Shown: positions 33,197 to 43,868 of the stretch, piece by piece | How positions within the stretch are numbered: the first letter of the stretch is position 1 | Layout: the number at the start of each line of letters is the position of its first letter | Assembly: GCA_950295325.1 (NCBI GenBank) | Contig: OX485804.1 | Location: 52,888,001-52,952,000, forward strand | DNA length: 64,000 nt | Reading direction: 5' to 3' | Origin: Polytrichum commune | Lineage: Eukaryota > Streptophyta > Polytrichopsida > Polytrichales > Polytrichaceae | Translations under genes and position numbers: made by a program | Notes under the pieces: model-generated | What the model was told of the DNA's origin: nothing | The model's input: only the letters and a program-made list of their open reading frames with translations | The model's database searches: none

Positions 33197-36080
33197 ATGG
33201 GGAATCCCAGGTCGTGGGGGTTTAGGCTTGTCGTGACGGTGGTGATGCTGCTTTGTTTCTCGAGAGAGATGGCGAGAGCATTGCCAGAAACGGGGATTAA
33301 GTCAGCTTGGAACGTGCACTTGGGGTTGCAAGTGGACGCGGAGGCGTTGCTGGCCTTCAAGCTTGCCCTACACGATCCTGCGGGAGTGTTGCGAGACTGG
33401 AGCCTGGAGCAGTCACCATGCTCATGGACGGGCGTCACTTGTGGGCAAAGCTCACCGCGGGTAACAAGCCTCGAAATCAAAGATGGAGGATTGCGAGGGC
33501 ACATATCCCCCCGGCTAGGTGACCTCACGGAGCTTCGGGTGCTCACCATCGAGGGTAACCGGTTTGCAGGGGTGATTCCTGAGGAATTGTGCAAGTGCCA
33601 GAACCTCGAAGTGTTGGATTTGAGGAGAAATGGGTTATCGGGCCCCGTTCCTGCCGGTTTATTCTCCCACCTACCGAATTTTAGGTACTTCGTTGCTTCG
33701 GAGAATAATCTCTCTGGACGTCTGGTGAATTTGTTTGGGGCATCGAAGGGAGGAGCCAGCTGCGGCAGATTGCAGGTGCTGGATCTGTCACGGAACCGTC
33801 TCACTGGTGCCTTGCCCAAGGAGTTAAGCTCCTGCTCCGAGCTCGTTGAAGCTCGCCTTGGATCGAATTTTCTGAAGGGAGACATTCCTTCTGAGTACGG
33901 GGAGCTTCGGAACCTGGAATCTCTGGCCCTGGAGAACAATGTTCTAGGCGGGCATCTCCCTGGAGAGCTCACCAGATGCACCAAGCTGAAGATGTTGGAC
34001 GTTGCTGACAATTTCTTGAGTGGAGAGATTCCCTCTACATTCGTGGAGCTTCGAGAGCTTCAGGAGTTCCGTGTCACGAACAACCGCCTCTCGGGCCCTA
34101 TCCCTAAAAGAAAATGGTCTCAAGCTTCTGCATTCCTCGGTAACGATGGGTTGTGCGGCCAACCGTTGCAGTCTTGTGCGGAGGATTCCAGTTTATACAA
34201 ATTTTATGCCAAGGCGGTCAAATCGGTGCAGACATGGCGAGAGTCCAAGGTGACGGCAGCAGCAGCTGCCTCCCAAGTTGTTGCGATACCGACTCGAAGG
34301 TCGATGCTAGGGAGGTCGTCCAAACATCGCAGCACAGCTGCGAAATGGGGGCTGGGAATTGCGCTGGGGCTAGTGACAGGCATGGTGTGTGCTGCGCTCC
34401 TCGCCGTCGCTCTTCGATTAGCACTGGGATGTTACACCAGCGCGCCTGACCTAAAGAAACCGATCATCTTCAACAAGAAGATCACTCCTGGGATGCTTGC
34501 CTTTTTGGACAAGGAAGACGCGCTGGCGAGTGCTGACCTTATAGGGGAAGGAGGGAATGGCAAAGTGTACCGAGTGCCATTGAATGACAGCCTCGTGGTT
34601 GCAATCAAAAGTGTGAAGAATCCAGGTTTGACGGAAGACTCCTTTGATGACGTGCAACCGGAGAGCCATGACGCTCGCCAGATTCAAGCCGAGCTGGAAA
34701 CCCTAGGGGTTATCCGGCACAGGAACCTGGTGCAGCTGTGGGCGTATGTGTACAAGGCGGACTCTCACTTGCTCATTTACGAGTACATGCACCGTGGAAG
34801 CTTGCAGGATGCGTTCTACCAGATGGCTGCCGGGAATTTAACTCTGTCATGGCCGCAGCGCCATCTCATCATCTGTGGCGTCGCCGAAGGCATTGTTTAC
34901 CTGCACAACATGTCGCTCGGAAGCTCCATCGTGCACAGGGACTTGAAACCGGCCAACATCCTCCTTGACGATAACTACGAGGCGAAGGTCGCCGATTTCG
35001 GGTTGGCGGCCATCATCCCCAACAAGGACACCCACGCCACCACCGATGCGGTGGCTGGCACCATCGGCTTCATCGCCCCGGAGTATCATCAAACCATGAG
35101 GTGAGTCGGAAGTTTTCTTTCTGTCTGTCCTCCACCACTAATTCGGCCCCCTTCACACTTACAGATCCAGTCGAGAGCTCGAACTTTCAAATTTTGAGCT
35201 CTCAATGAAGTACGACATTTGAGAGCTCGAACTCTCGACAGAGAGCTTGCCAAAAATGACGAGAGTTTGTGATAGTCATCATTTAGACGTCAACTAAAGG
35301 TTGTAAGCCCGGTAAAATGTTCAAGCTCTGAAGTTGAAAGCTCAAATGTAAAGTGGAATTGAATGAACAAGCTTGAGTTTGAGGCTTCTTGTCCATAAGA
35401 AGGCTCAATCTCCCTCAATTTTGGAGCCCTCAACCACCTTTCTAGTGTAAAGGAGCATAATTTCGGCTGCCATGCCTTGGATGAAGAATGGAAGGTGTTC
35501 ATCGGAGTTGCTGTTAGCTTGTGATCCATAGCTTGTCCATTGAGATCATTATTGGCCATAATTTTTCGTGGACTATGCAAAATTGGATCTAATTAAATTG
35601 CCTTGGACTTCTATCCGCAGATACTCGCAGAAGACGGATGTGTTCAGCTTCGGCGTCGTGCTCGCGCAGCTGGTGACAGCTCGTGAGCCGACCGACACCT
35701 TCTTCGTGGAGAACGGAGGCAACATTGGCAACTGGATCAACAAGTGCCTGGCAGCCGGCAACGGGGAGGAGGCCATCGACCCTGCTTTGCGGGGCAGTGG
35801 GTTCGAGGCAGAGATTCTGCTGGCCATGCGAGTCGCCATCTTCTGCACCAAGGAGGATCCCTTGGAGCGCCCCAAGAGCTCCGAGGTGCTCAAGATGCTT
35901 CTGCAAATTCGAAACCCGCATCCCACGTACGCGACAACCATCAGCAACTCCCCGGACCAGCCTGGTGTTTCGGAGACACAGACCCAAACCGCAAGTGCAC
36001 TGCTTGTGAACCCAGGGCCGCCGGCGCCAAGTCACCCACAATCTCTCGAGGACTCATCTATGAGCAGTTATGATGTTTAA
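33197..36080 (+). CDS. SOBIR1-like LRR receptor kinase (two exons)
   Basis: Exons 33197-35100 and 35621-36080, split by a GT-AG intron, give 787 aa. A TAG directly before the ATG fixes the start. Order: signal peptide (about 1-28), LRRNT_2 (DAEALLAFK...CSWTGVTC, about 46-82), about eight LRRs (89-312), a Cys-pair cap, a membrane helix (384-411) and a kinase domain (about 449-730). Kinase motifs are complete: GEGGNG 450-455, VAIK with K471, HRD 580-582, DFG 600-602. IRHRNL, EYM.RGSLQDA and HRDLKPANILLD resemble Arabidopsis SOBIR1, a plasma-membrane adaptor kinase for receptor-like proteins in defence. The helix carries GxxxGxxxG (387-395), as SOBIR1 does. It has more LRRs than SOBIR1, and its C-tail beyond the kinase is low-complexity. 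A wider LRR-RLK relative is the alternative. Confidence 0.88.
35101..35620 (+). other. Intron of the receptor-kinase gene
   Basis: 520 bp between AG|GTGAGT (35101) and ATCCGCAG|ATAC (35621). Joining gives the codon AGA and restores the continuous kinase reading ...QTMRYSQKTDVFSFG. The exon boundary falls within kinase subdomains VIII-IX. The intron contains repeated GAGAGCTCGAACT motifs. Confidence 0.85.
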
Positions 36081-36094
36081 AGAGAAATTATGAT

Positions 36095-36743
36095 GGATGT
36101 TTGGTAAAATGGCCAATGTGTGATGCTCACAACATCACTTGTAATACTATTCACGGCTTAGATGAAAACTCTCCAGTGCGAAGTGAGGTAGCTTTCCACA
36201 TAAGCTCGATCCTGCGTTTGTGCTTGAGATCCAGCTCTTACTGCAGCACCACTAATCTGTCTCGCAGTCTTTACAGTCGTATTGTATCGTCTGCTATGCA
36301 AATTATGGAATTTCTATACGCAGCTCTTGTACTAAGTGCGTCTGTCCCGTCCAAGAAGCCTCTTGAATCTACGGAGTACATTACTCTCGGTATGTCGGAA
36401 GTGTTGGAAGTGAACACGGGTTGAAGGTTCTGTTGATGTGAAGACTCATCAATGAGCCCAGTTATTAGACCTGTTAAGAAAAACTAATGATAAATGTTTC
36501 GTAGAATTGCCAATATGTGATGCTCACAATATCACTTGTAATATCATTAACGGCTTACAAGACAACTCTCCAGCGCGAGGTGAGGTAGCTCTCCGCATAG
36601 TAAGCTGGACCTTGCGATTGTGCTTGAGATACAGCTCTTACTGCAGCGATATTAATCTGTCTCGCAGTCTTTACACTCGGACAGTATCCTTTGCAACGCC
36701 AATAATGGCATTGCTTTTGGGATGTCAAAATTGTTGGAAGTAA
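36095..36743 (+). repeat. Tandemly duplicated receptor-kinase 3' region
   Basis: Two similar blocks (36101-36424 and about 36495-36745) share TGTGATGCTCACAA, CACTTGTAAT, TGCTTGAGAT and CTGTCTCGCAGTCTTTACA. The first starts right after the kinase stop codon, so this is probably 3' UTR or its downstream flank. A third copy lies inverted at 6734-6990. The encoded frames are similar to each other but have no known domain. Confidence 0.7.
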
Positions 36744-37579
36744 TATTTCGTGATCTAGGGTTCTTAGTACATGGATCGAAGGTCCACTATTCTGTCACGA
36801 AGACTACCCTTACTTACATTGTAGATTTAGTATTAGGATTCTGGAGATATCCATCGACATGCTGGACCTTTGGTGCTTTTGTACAGTAACGGGAAAGCTA
36901 GAGAGCGCCTGGAATTGCAAGGAAGCATCGGTTGTAGAATAATCGGAAGGAGGTCATGGATTGTGTATTAGCTTCTAAAGGGGATTCTGAACTAAGGCCC
37001 CCCTGTACATTAAAGATCTCTAGAGGTTGAGAGCTTCATGCTTGTTCACACAAGCGCATGATTTACAGTCATTGGGCTTTCAACTTTCAGGGACTTGAAC
37101 TTTGTATTGGGCTTATAAGATCCTATATGGAATGACTAAGACAAGCTCTCGATTATAAATACTTGATACCTACTCTTGGTGAAAATTCTCAGCTCGGATT
37201 AGGAGAATATTGGCAACAGTTCCCCCTTGATGTGTCACTTCGTGCATGGCCACTTTACACTTGCTCAAACTTTTGAGGGCTGTCAATAGGTTGAGCTTCG
37301 GATGCAAGCTGGGAAGAAAACACATCAAGAGTACAACTACCTCAACTACGTACATTATCGGTTCACAACAGATCCAGGAGAACCTCTCTTTGCACACACT
37401 TGTAAAACTTGATTTTATCTGCGGAGGAGTTTAACGTAACTCTTGTTTGACTTCACAAATCAATTTCATTTTCCATCCAGAATTCTGGCAAGGTGCTCAT
37501 CTCACCCACGAAAGGCCATAAGTATCCAAAGGGTTGCATTCTATCTCAAGGTGCATTTGGCATGTCGTTGAGAGTTTTG
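36744..37579 (+). repeat. Duplicated non-coding segment
   Basis: From about 37375 to 37570 this matches 6330-6660 in reverse complement (AGGAGAACCTCTCTTTGCA, CTCATCTCACCCACGAAAG, GGGTTGCATTCTATCTCAA). The remainder shows nothing recognisable. Confidence 0.6.
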
Positions 37580-37580
37580 T

Positions 37581-37626
37581 GGCCCATAGGGACTGGAAGC
37601 AGGGAAGTGCAAAGGCGAGGTACAAG
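37581..37626 (+). promoter_or_regulatory. Decayed snRNA promoter of U2 copy 6
   Basis: GGCCCATAG (37581-37589) stands where other copies have GTCCCATAG, and TACAAG is at 37621-37626. Both are one base further from the 5' end than in the other copies. Confidence 0.5.
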
Positions 37627-37652
37627 TAAGGCGAGGGATGGAAGGGAGAAGC

Positions 37653-37770
37653 ATACCTTTCTCGGCCTTTTGCCTAAGATGAAGTGTAGTATCTGTTGTT
37701 ATCAGATTGATATATGATACGAGACTCATCGAGTGTCACGGTATTGCAGTACCTCCTTGGGAAGGCACAA
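37653..37770 (+). pseudogene. U2 snRNA copy 6 with internal deletion
   Basis: Starts ATACCTTTCTCGGCC, but reads TTGCCTAAG for TTGGCTAAG and ATATATGATAC for the end of stem-loop IIa. After GAGACTCATCGAGTGTCACG it jumps to GTATTGCAGTACCTCC, so about 75 nt, including the Sm site and the first 3' stem-loop, are missing. It cannot form a normal snRNP. It is the inverted counterpart of copy 2. Confidence 0.88.
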
Positions 37771-38227
37771 GCTCTTCCACCGGGGATCCCAGTAAACGAA
37801 AATTGCGTATAGGAAGGTGATGAGTATTTTATGTGTGGAGATTATTCATCGGATTACTTAGAAAACAATGGGTGCCAGGGTAAGAAGTTGCAGTGGATTC
37901 GTTTGCATTGGGTCGTTCCGGAGTACCGTGACGAGATATTATATACTTGTTTGTAGAGGGATGCTTTTGTGAATCAAATAGGATGCATTCCAACACTGAG
38001 ACTTCGCGATGCTAAAGAGGTCAGTCAATGCTTGTGTTTTTCCTCCTTGTCGCATGGATGTTCCTGAATGCGACGTTTCCTCTGACATTTTAAATCTAAG
38101 GAATCAAAGTCTTGGGCTTTAGTCCACTTATTCTTTCTTGTGAAGTGGTCTCTGATTAGTCATGGTCACTCTTGACTTCCGCCACAAGGATGTAGGTGGA
38201 GGACGGACATGGCCAGGGGAGTTAAGA

Positions 38228-38273
38228 GTCCCATAGGGAGTGGAAATAAGAAGGGCCGAAGGCGAGGTACAAA
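38228..38273 (+). promoter_or_regulatory. snRNA promoter of U2 copy 7
   Basis: GTCCCATAG (38228-38236) at -71 and TACAAA (38268-38273) at -31. Confidence 0.72.
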
Positions 38274-38298
38274 AAAGGCAGGGATAGAAGGGAGAAGC

Positions 38299-38494
38299 AT
38301 ACATTTCTCGGCCTTTTGGCTAAGAACAAGTGTAGTATCTGTTCTTATCAGTTTAATATCTGATACGAGGTTCATCGAGCCTCACGATATTAATCTAATT
38401 TCTGTCGGTTTCGGGTCAATCGGCAGCTTGCTGCCAGAATTCGTGAGTGTCTCCGTGGTATTGCAGTACCTCCTTGGCAGGCGCAACCTAACCC
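38299..38494 (+). ncRNA. U2 snRNA copy 7 (possibly impaired)
   Basis: Full length of about 196 nt. Reads ATACATTTCTCGGCC (one change in the 5' end) and AAGAACAAGTGTAGTATCTG (one change before the branchpoint-recognition GTAGTA). Stem-loop IIa is unchanged. The Sm site reads AATTTCTG, with a C interrupting the T run. The 3' stem-loops are intact. The promoter is at standard spacing. It is the inverted counterpart of copy 3. Expression is possible, but Sm binding may be weakened. Confidence 0.75.
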
Positions 38495-38559
38495 TTCATG
38501 AGGACCGAATAAGCAAAATTTGGATTAGTTGAAGCATTTAATCTAAGGGTCTGTTTCAA

Positions 38560-38890
38560 CAAGACGATGTGGATGTCTGAAGTCAGTAACATTTATATGT
38601 TTCTTCGTCTTGTAATCATGTCAATTTATTTCTGTCGAAATGTTTAAGTTCTCTTTTGTGTAGGACAACAAATGTCTTTCAGATTTTCGTGGCGTAACTC
38701 ACTCCTTCAACATGTAGTCTAAAGGCATGCCGACGTGACTAACTGCGAACGAGTCATGGATATTGAATGTGAGCTAGGGAATCAATCAGTATCTATACAG
38801 GGAAGGTGCTGAGATAATTAAGAGCTCCATGTGCTTCCTGCAGACCACAGCATACGAGAAGTGATCTCTTTAATAACGTGGTGAACTATT
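38560..38890 (+). repeat. U2 unit 3' flank, copy of 4.7-5.03 kb
   Basis: Shares AGATTTTCGTGGCGTAACT-type, GAACGAGTCATGGATATTGA and CAGACCACAGCATACGAGAA-type blocks with 4.7-4.9 kb in reverse complement. No gene is recognised. Confidence 0.7.
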
Positions 38891-39221
38891 TGTCGCCATG
38901 ACGGTGGTCTCCAATACCGAAATCGAATCTATTGAACTCCGATTTCAATTGAGTCGTTGAAATTTCATCACAGTGCTCGTTCCCGTAATCATCCACTTAT
39001 TTGAACATGGAGATGCTCAAGAACTAAGTGGACTGGTTCCCGAATGTGGCTTCGTAGTTTACTTCGTGATTATATTTCCATCGTCAAGGTTTTCAGGTCT
39101 TATCAAGATCCAAAGAACTCGAAACCCTAGGAATCCTCGTAGATGTATGAAAGCATCACAGCTGCAACGGAAGCTACTCAATGCAGAAGGTGACAAGATG
39201 ACAAGACCTTGTGTAAATTGC
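38891..39221. other. No recognisable gene
   Basis: Interval upstream of U2 copy 8. It carries one short frame (38973-39230) without a known motif. Confidence 0.4.
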
Positions 39222-39267
39222 GTCCCATAGGGAGTGAAGAAGGCGACGAGCAGAGGTGATGTATAAG
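39222..39267 (+). promoter_or_regulatory. snRNA promoter of U2 copy 8
   Basis: GTCCCATAG (39222-39230) at -71 and a true TATAAG (39262-39267) at -31, the best TATA box of all copies. Confidence 0.78.
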
Positions 39268-39292
39268 AAGGGGAGGGATGGAGGTGAGAAGC

Positions 39293-39488
39293 ATACCTTT
39301 CTCGGCCTTTTGGCTAAGATCAAGTGTAGTATCTGTTCTGATCAGTTTGATATCTGATACGAGGTTCATCGAACCTCACGATATTAATCAAATTTTTGTT
39401 GGGTTCGGGTTGAATCGGCAGCTAGCTTGCTGCCAGAACTCCCAAGCGTCGCCTTGGTATTGCAGTACCTCCTTGGCAGGCGCAACCC
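39293..39488 (+). ncRNA. U2 snRNA gene, copy 8
   Basis: Starts ATACCTTTCTCGGCC with the unchanged GATCAAGTGTAGTATCTG region. Stem-loop IIa has two substitutions (TTCTGATCAGTTTGATATC). The Sm site AAATTTTTG is good. The 3' stem-loops (GGCAGCTAGCTTGCTGCC, with an insertion, and the TTGGTATTGCAGTACC hairpin region) are complete and end GCGCAACCC. Its length of 196 nt is standard. It is a strong candidate for an expressed gene and lies 1.25 kb upstream of the ELIP gene. Confidence 0.88.
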
Positions 39489-39628
39489 TCCTTCCTCTTG
39501 GGGAATACACACAATTTAAAATTGCATGTTCGTTTAGCATGACACTTCTATCATTGAGATTTCATATGGTAATTGGTGTATTGTTCATGTATTCGAGTGG
39601 GGTTGATGTGAAAGTGAAAACCCACAAT

Positions 39629-40040
39629 ACCGAAGCCAAAGTAGGATGAATTCAGTATGGTTGGTGGTTTTCCCAACCATACTGCATTTACGTATGGATT
39701 TGGTGCAAAACCAGAATTATTAGATTATTCCCACTCGGCGAACTCAAACTAATTTCAGTAGCCTTGGCCCTTAGACCCCTAGAAGTGGATAGTGTACGCC
39801 AAAAGTGACCGAGGGCTGTGCCTTTTGGGTACCGAAGCCAAACTAGGATGAATTCAGTACGGTTTATGGTTTTCCCAACGACGTATGAATTTAGTGCAGA
39901 ACCAGAACAAACACACGGTTAATTATTAGATTATTCCCACTCCTCCTCGGCCAACTCAAACTAATTTCAGTAGCCTTGGTCACTAGACCTCTAAAAGTGG
40001 ATAGTGTAAGCCAAAAGTGATCGAGGGCTGTACCTTTTGG
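39629..40040. repeat. 202-bp tandem duplication with hairpin
   Basis: ACCGAAGCCAAAGTAGGATG (39629) recurs at 39831, and both units end in GAGGGCTGT(G/A)CCTTTTGGGT. In the first unit CAGTATGGTTGG and CCAACCATACTG (about 39653-39684) form a 12-bp stem. The hairpin is degraded in the second unit. It lies upstream of ELIP. Confidence 0.85.
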
Positions 40041-40544
40041 GTTGAATAGGGACCTTACAGTGAGTTAATGCGGCCATCGCAGCCGTAATGTAGCCTGTGT
40101 AGGAAGCATGTATGTGCTTGGGGTGCGCAGGTGACACCTTCAAACCCTTGCTACGTTGAAGTTCCTTCGACCTTCGGACTGCCACGAGGAGGCCGACTGG
40201 GAAGGAAGTTCTGCTGCTCTGGTGGGCTGCCCACCTCCCGCTGCTTCCACGCAGATTTCCTCATTCCCACATGGCATACTAATAACACCGTCTTTGGAGG
40301 CTTATAGATTGCCTATCTGCAAGCATTCCGGAGCATGTTCATCACCGGTCCTCGAGTATTCTGGATACATACTTGAAATAGAGCCCGTTCTCTGACTTTG
40401 GTCGACGTAGTTTGTGAAGATCACTGAGAGAAATCAATCGTCTTCTGTTGTTGGAAGTATCACTTTGCCCCATTTTGCATACCTTGAGCTATTTCCGTCA
40501 CTCCGAAGCATTCTGCTTGTTGGGTCCACAGTCCCTCCACAAAA
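40041..40544 (+). promoter_or_regulatory. Presumed ELIP promoter and 5' UTR
   Basis: About 500 bp between the tandem repeat and the ELIP start codon. No TATA box or light-response element can be assigned with confidence. The assignment rests on position only. Confidence 0.3.
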
Positions 40545-41240
40545 ATGGCCACAGCCATGGCGCAGATGACCTCCAGCTCTTCAGCTGTGTTGGGGGGTCT
40601 TTCTACCCTCACTGCGAGGAGATTGACGATCAGCAGTCCCCGTGTTGGCTACACATTGACCAATTGGTCTGGCGCAGGCAGGGTTCGTTGTGAAGCGGGG
40701 AAGGGGTTGCGGGAGACCATTGATGAGAAAACAAAGAAAGAGGTCACCGCGGACGAAATTTTGAAGAACCAGGAAACCAACGAGTCCGAGCAGCGCTCCT
40801 ACTTCGGAGCCAAGCCCACCGCAGGGTTCGACCAAGCTGTGGGATTCACTCCCCGCCCGGAGATCGAGAGGCGACCCGAGACAGGCGACAAGTCGTTCTT
40901 GAGCGTCTTCGCTTTCGATGGGGCTGCCCCGGAGACCATCAACTGCCGCCTCGCCATGTTGGGCTTGGTGTGGGCTTTCGTCGCGGAGAAGGCGACAGGA
41001 TTGACCGTGCTGGAGCAATTGTTTAATCCCTCCACCAATGGATTGGTGTTCTTCGTGGGCGCAGTGCAATTGTTCACCTACGCATCGCTCATCCCCATCG
41101 TGAACGGCGAGTCCACCGATGCTCGCAGTTTCGGGCCTTTCAAGGCCCGTGCTGAGCGATGGAACGGCCGATTGGCAATGCTGGGCTTCTTGTCGCTCAT
41201 CATCACCGAATTGATCCGCCAGGCACCAGTTTTCCACTAG
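40545..41240 (+). CDS. Early light-induced protein (ELIP), intronless
   Basis: 231 aa. ELIPs are thylakoid proteins of the LHC superfamily that bind pigment and protect against excess light, cold and drying. Residues 1-49 are rich in S, T, A and R and end in VRC|EA, a typical chloroplast transit peptide. A charged stretch (50-115) precedes three membrane helices. Helix 1 starts with ETINCRLAM (130-138), with the chlorophyll-binding E, N and R. Helix 2 is about 165-182. Helix 3 starts with ERWNGRLAM (204-212), the same signature. The start CAAAATGGCC is a good plant context, and its downstream codons encode the transit peptide. There is no intron, whereas Arabidopsis ELIP genes have introns. 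3' fragments of a related ELIP lie at 54.6 and 57.3 kb. Confidence 0.92.
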   Translation: MATAMAQMTSSSSAVLGGLSTLTARRLTISSPRVGYTLTNWSGAGRVRCEAGKGLRETIDEKTKKEVTADEILKNQETNESEQRSYFGAKPTAGFDQAVGFTPRPEIERRPETGDKSFLSVFAFDGAAPETINCRLAMLGLVWAFVAEKATGLTVLEQLFNPSTNGLVFFVGAVQLFTYASLIPIVNGESTDARSFGPFKARAERWNGRLAMLGFLSLIITELIRQAPVFH

Positions 41241-41830
41241 ATGATTACAATCACGGCAGCTTGTAAAGAGATTTAGGTCTGTAACGTGAACTCAGGGTGT
41301 GCAACAAACTATTCATTGTACAGATGAAATGGACACTTCGGAGCTTGTAGCTGTAAAGAATTGAGCTTCCTCTCCTGCCGGTAGCTGTGGTTGCGAGATG
41401 GGTTTTGCTTACTGCATTTTACTAAATGCGAGTACTGAGATGCTGGTGTATTGAAAGCTTGCATAATTACAGTTCTGGATGCAAGTCCTATCAATGACAT
41501 CGACCATGTATATCAAAATCTGCAAGCATCCCTGTTTTATCTCCATCGTTGTCATCCGCCAGAGATTAATTCTCCACTGAATTACAGTCACTGCAGCTTG
41601 TATAGGATCTAGGATTGTAGCATATTAGAGATATGGAACAAATCCTTCATTGTACAATTGAATCTGAAATTTCCGATCTTGGAATTGTATAGATGGTGCA
41701 ATTGAGATTCTCTCCTGCCTGTAGTGGCTACGAGATGGGTGTTTCTTGCCAATTTTGAAGATTCTGAATGCACTTTTGAGATTTTCAAGTGCATGTAAAA
41801 CTATTTGTCGAAAATTGTCAATTACATTCA
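41241..41830 (+). repeat. Tandem duplication in the ELIP 3' flank
   Basis: GATTACAATCACGGCAGCTTG (41241) recurs as GAATTACAGTCACTGCAGC (about 41579). TCTCCTGCCGGTAGCTGTGG recurs as TCTCCTGCCTGTAGTGG, both followed by CGAGATGGGT. The period is about 340 bp. It likely duplicates the 3' UTR. Confidence 0.75.
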
Positions 41831-42123
41831 TCTTCCTGGTCAGATTCTAGAAACTTACAAATATACATCTACGTTCAGCTTGTTGCACATTTGACCTTCG
41901 AATGCATACATTCGATGAAAAGTCGAAATGCAATAAATCTGTTTCAAAAGTGAACACAATAAGCTGAATTAAATCCTCAGTGAAGGGAAATTTTTGCAAG
42001 CCACAGACTCCAAGCAGGAAGTTTTGAGGCAGATAACACAGGTCCACATTTTCTTATTCTCTGATTTATAAGTAGAAACTACATTAGTTTCACAGCAAGC
42101 ACAAGTTGAGAAGCGATTACAAG

Positions 42124-42485
42124 CTACACTAAATAATCCTATTAGTGTGGGTGGAAATTAGTGTGGAAATAATTAACATGGGCCACCCTAATTTCTTAGT
42201 CAATGTGGAAATAAAGTGGGTCCAAAATGTTAGGTCTTCCCCTAAGTCTTCATGAAGACTTCCCACCAACACATTAAATTTTTCTTATAGGAAAAAAGTA
42301 GCACAAAAGAAAATAATCATCTCATTCAATTTTTAAGAATTTTATTAATGTGGTCCACACTTATTTTCTACTAGACATTTAGGATGGTTTGGATATTAAT
42401 GTGACCCACATTGATTCTAATCATCCAAATTAGTGTGGGCTCTAGAAAGTATTGTGGCCCACACTAATAGGACTATTTAGTGTAG
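42124..42485. mobile_element. CACTA-like MITE, 362 bp
   Basis: Ends CTACACTAAATAATCCTATT (left) and, inverted, CTACACTAAATAGTCCTATT (right), with the repeat extending through AGTGTGGG. TTACAAG and TTACAAC lie directly outside. The terminal CA of CACTA is missing, so the class is tentative. Confidence 0.7.
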
Positions 42486-42890
42486 TTACAACCACACAAC
42501 TATGCAAATCTCATGATGAGCTTTTGGTTGATAGTTTTTGAATTCTGAATGTTGCCAAAGACTTGTATGAAATGGACAATAAATGTCATGTACATATGGG
42601 CAGATTGCCGAGGTACTAAACAAGAACAATGTCTTAGAATGCATTGTTGGTAGTTTAGGGTTTAAGGTTTGAGATAACCCAAACATGAGGAATACTTGAA
42701 TGAAATAAATAAATGAGATGGTCCTCGAGGAATTAAAAGTCCACTTGATGGAGATGGTTTTGTCCACATAAATAATTGGTGTTGACCAACATTTTATGGT
42801 GGTTGCAGCCTTGCAATTGATGGTTTAAAGCTCACCACCAAATCAAGAGTCTCTTTTATTGAAGTCGTTTCCAGTAGACAGATTGGGGTC
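42486..42890. other. Host flank left of the large element
   Basis: No gene. Its last 110 bp (from CCAACATTTTATGGTGG) match about 59.54-59.66 kb, which continues without the 11.5-kb insertion. Confidence 0.55.
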
Positions 42891-42970
42891 CCAAATATGA
42901 GAGGGGAAAGTTAGTATGCGAGCGGAGAGCGGAGAGCAGAGAGCGGAAAGCGAAGAGCGGAGAGCGGAAA
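42891..42970 (+). repeat. Left direct repeat and terminal inverted repeat
   Basis: CCAAATATGAGA (42891-42902), then GGGG, then GTATGCGAGCGGAGAGC (from 42914) and further GCGGAGA-type heptamers to 42970. Confidence 0.7.
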
Positions 42971-43868
42971 ACACAATTTGAGACATGAATTGAGAGGAAA
43001 AATGCACCTATATCCGCGGGATTTAGGGAATATATTTGAACTATTTTTAGAAAAATTTAGGATTAAGGTACTCTATTACCGTGGAGATAGGCCAACATTT
43101 TCCCATTCATAACGTTTATAGGTTTTTGAAACATAGAAATATTTTAATGAAATACAAAATTAGGGCTTACATCAGCATGACGTCATCAATACAATATCCA
43201 ATCACGTGTACTAACATTCAGAAAACATAGTGACTTCAGAATACATTAAAAAACTATATAGAGGGTAGGGCACCTCAATAAACACAATGCCTATGGTCAT
43301 AATCAGAAAGTAAAGAGAATAACCTTGAATAGGGGCCTCTTGAGGTGGCCACTTAACTAGTGAATAACCCTAAAAGGTTGTTGATTTAGTTAAAATATTA
43401 ATATTGTGGCATGTACTCTAGCTCGCATGATGAAATACGTACTGAAACTAATCAAAATCCACACTTAATTGATATATGGAAAGAATTTAATTCTAGAGAT
43501 CACAATGCTATTGCATTATATCTGCAATTCTATCAATGAAGTAATTAGGTTAAATTCTGAATTATGATAACGTTGCAATTACTTTAACTATCCGATTAGA
43601 TTAATCACTTCGTTTACATTAACACTGTAATATGAATGTGGTGTCACTCTCTAAGTGGATTACTTGAACTTTGTATTTAGTTGGATCGTGCATTTAAATT
43701 CGTTTAAATGGACGACATCAGATTATACAATGATTATCTTCAATTTGGGTGTTTTAATAAAAATGGTGCCTCATATTTAATAATCATGTGCCATCATCTT
43801 AAATAAACTAGATTCAAATGCAAAGGAGTACATATCATAGAATAATAAAATCCAATACAAAATGGAGG

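Noticed and set aside
33088-34011. 307-aa frame on the - strand
   Set aside because: It is antisense to the receptor-kinase LRR exon, in a G/C-richer region, and has no domain.
40581-41237. 218-aa frame on the - strand
   Set aside because: Exact antisense shadow of the ELIP gene.
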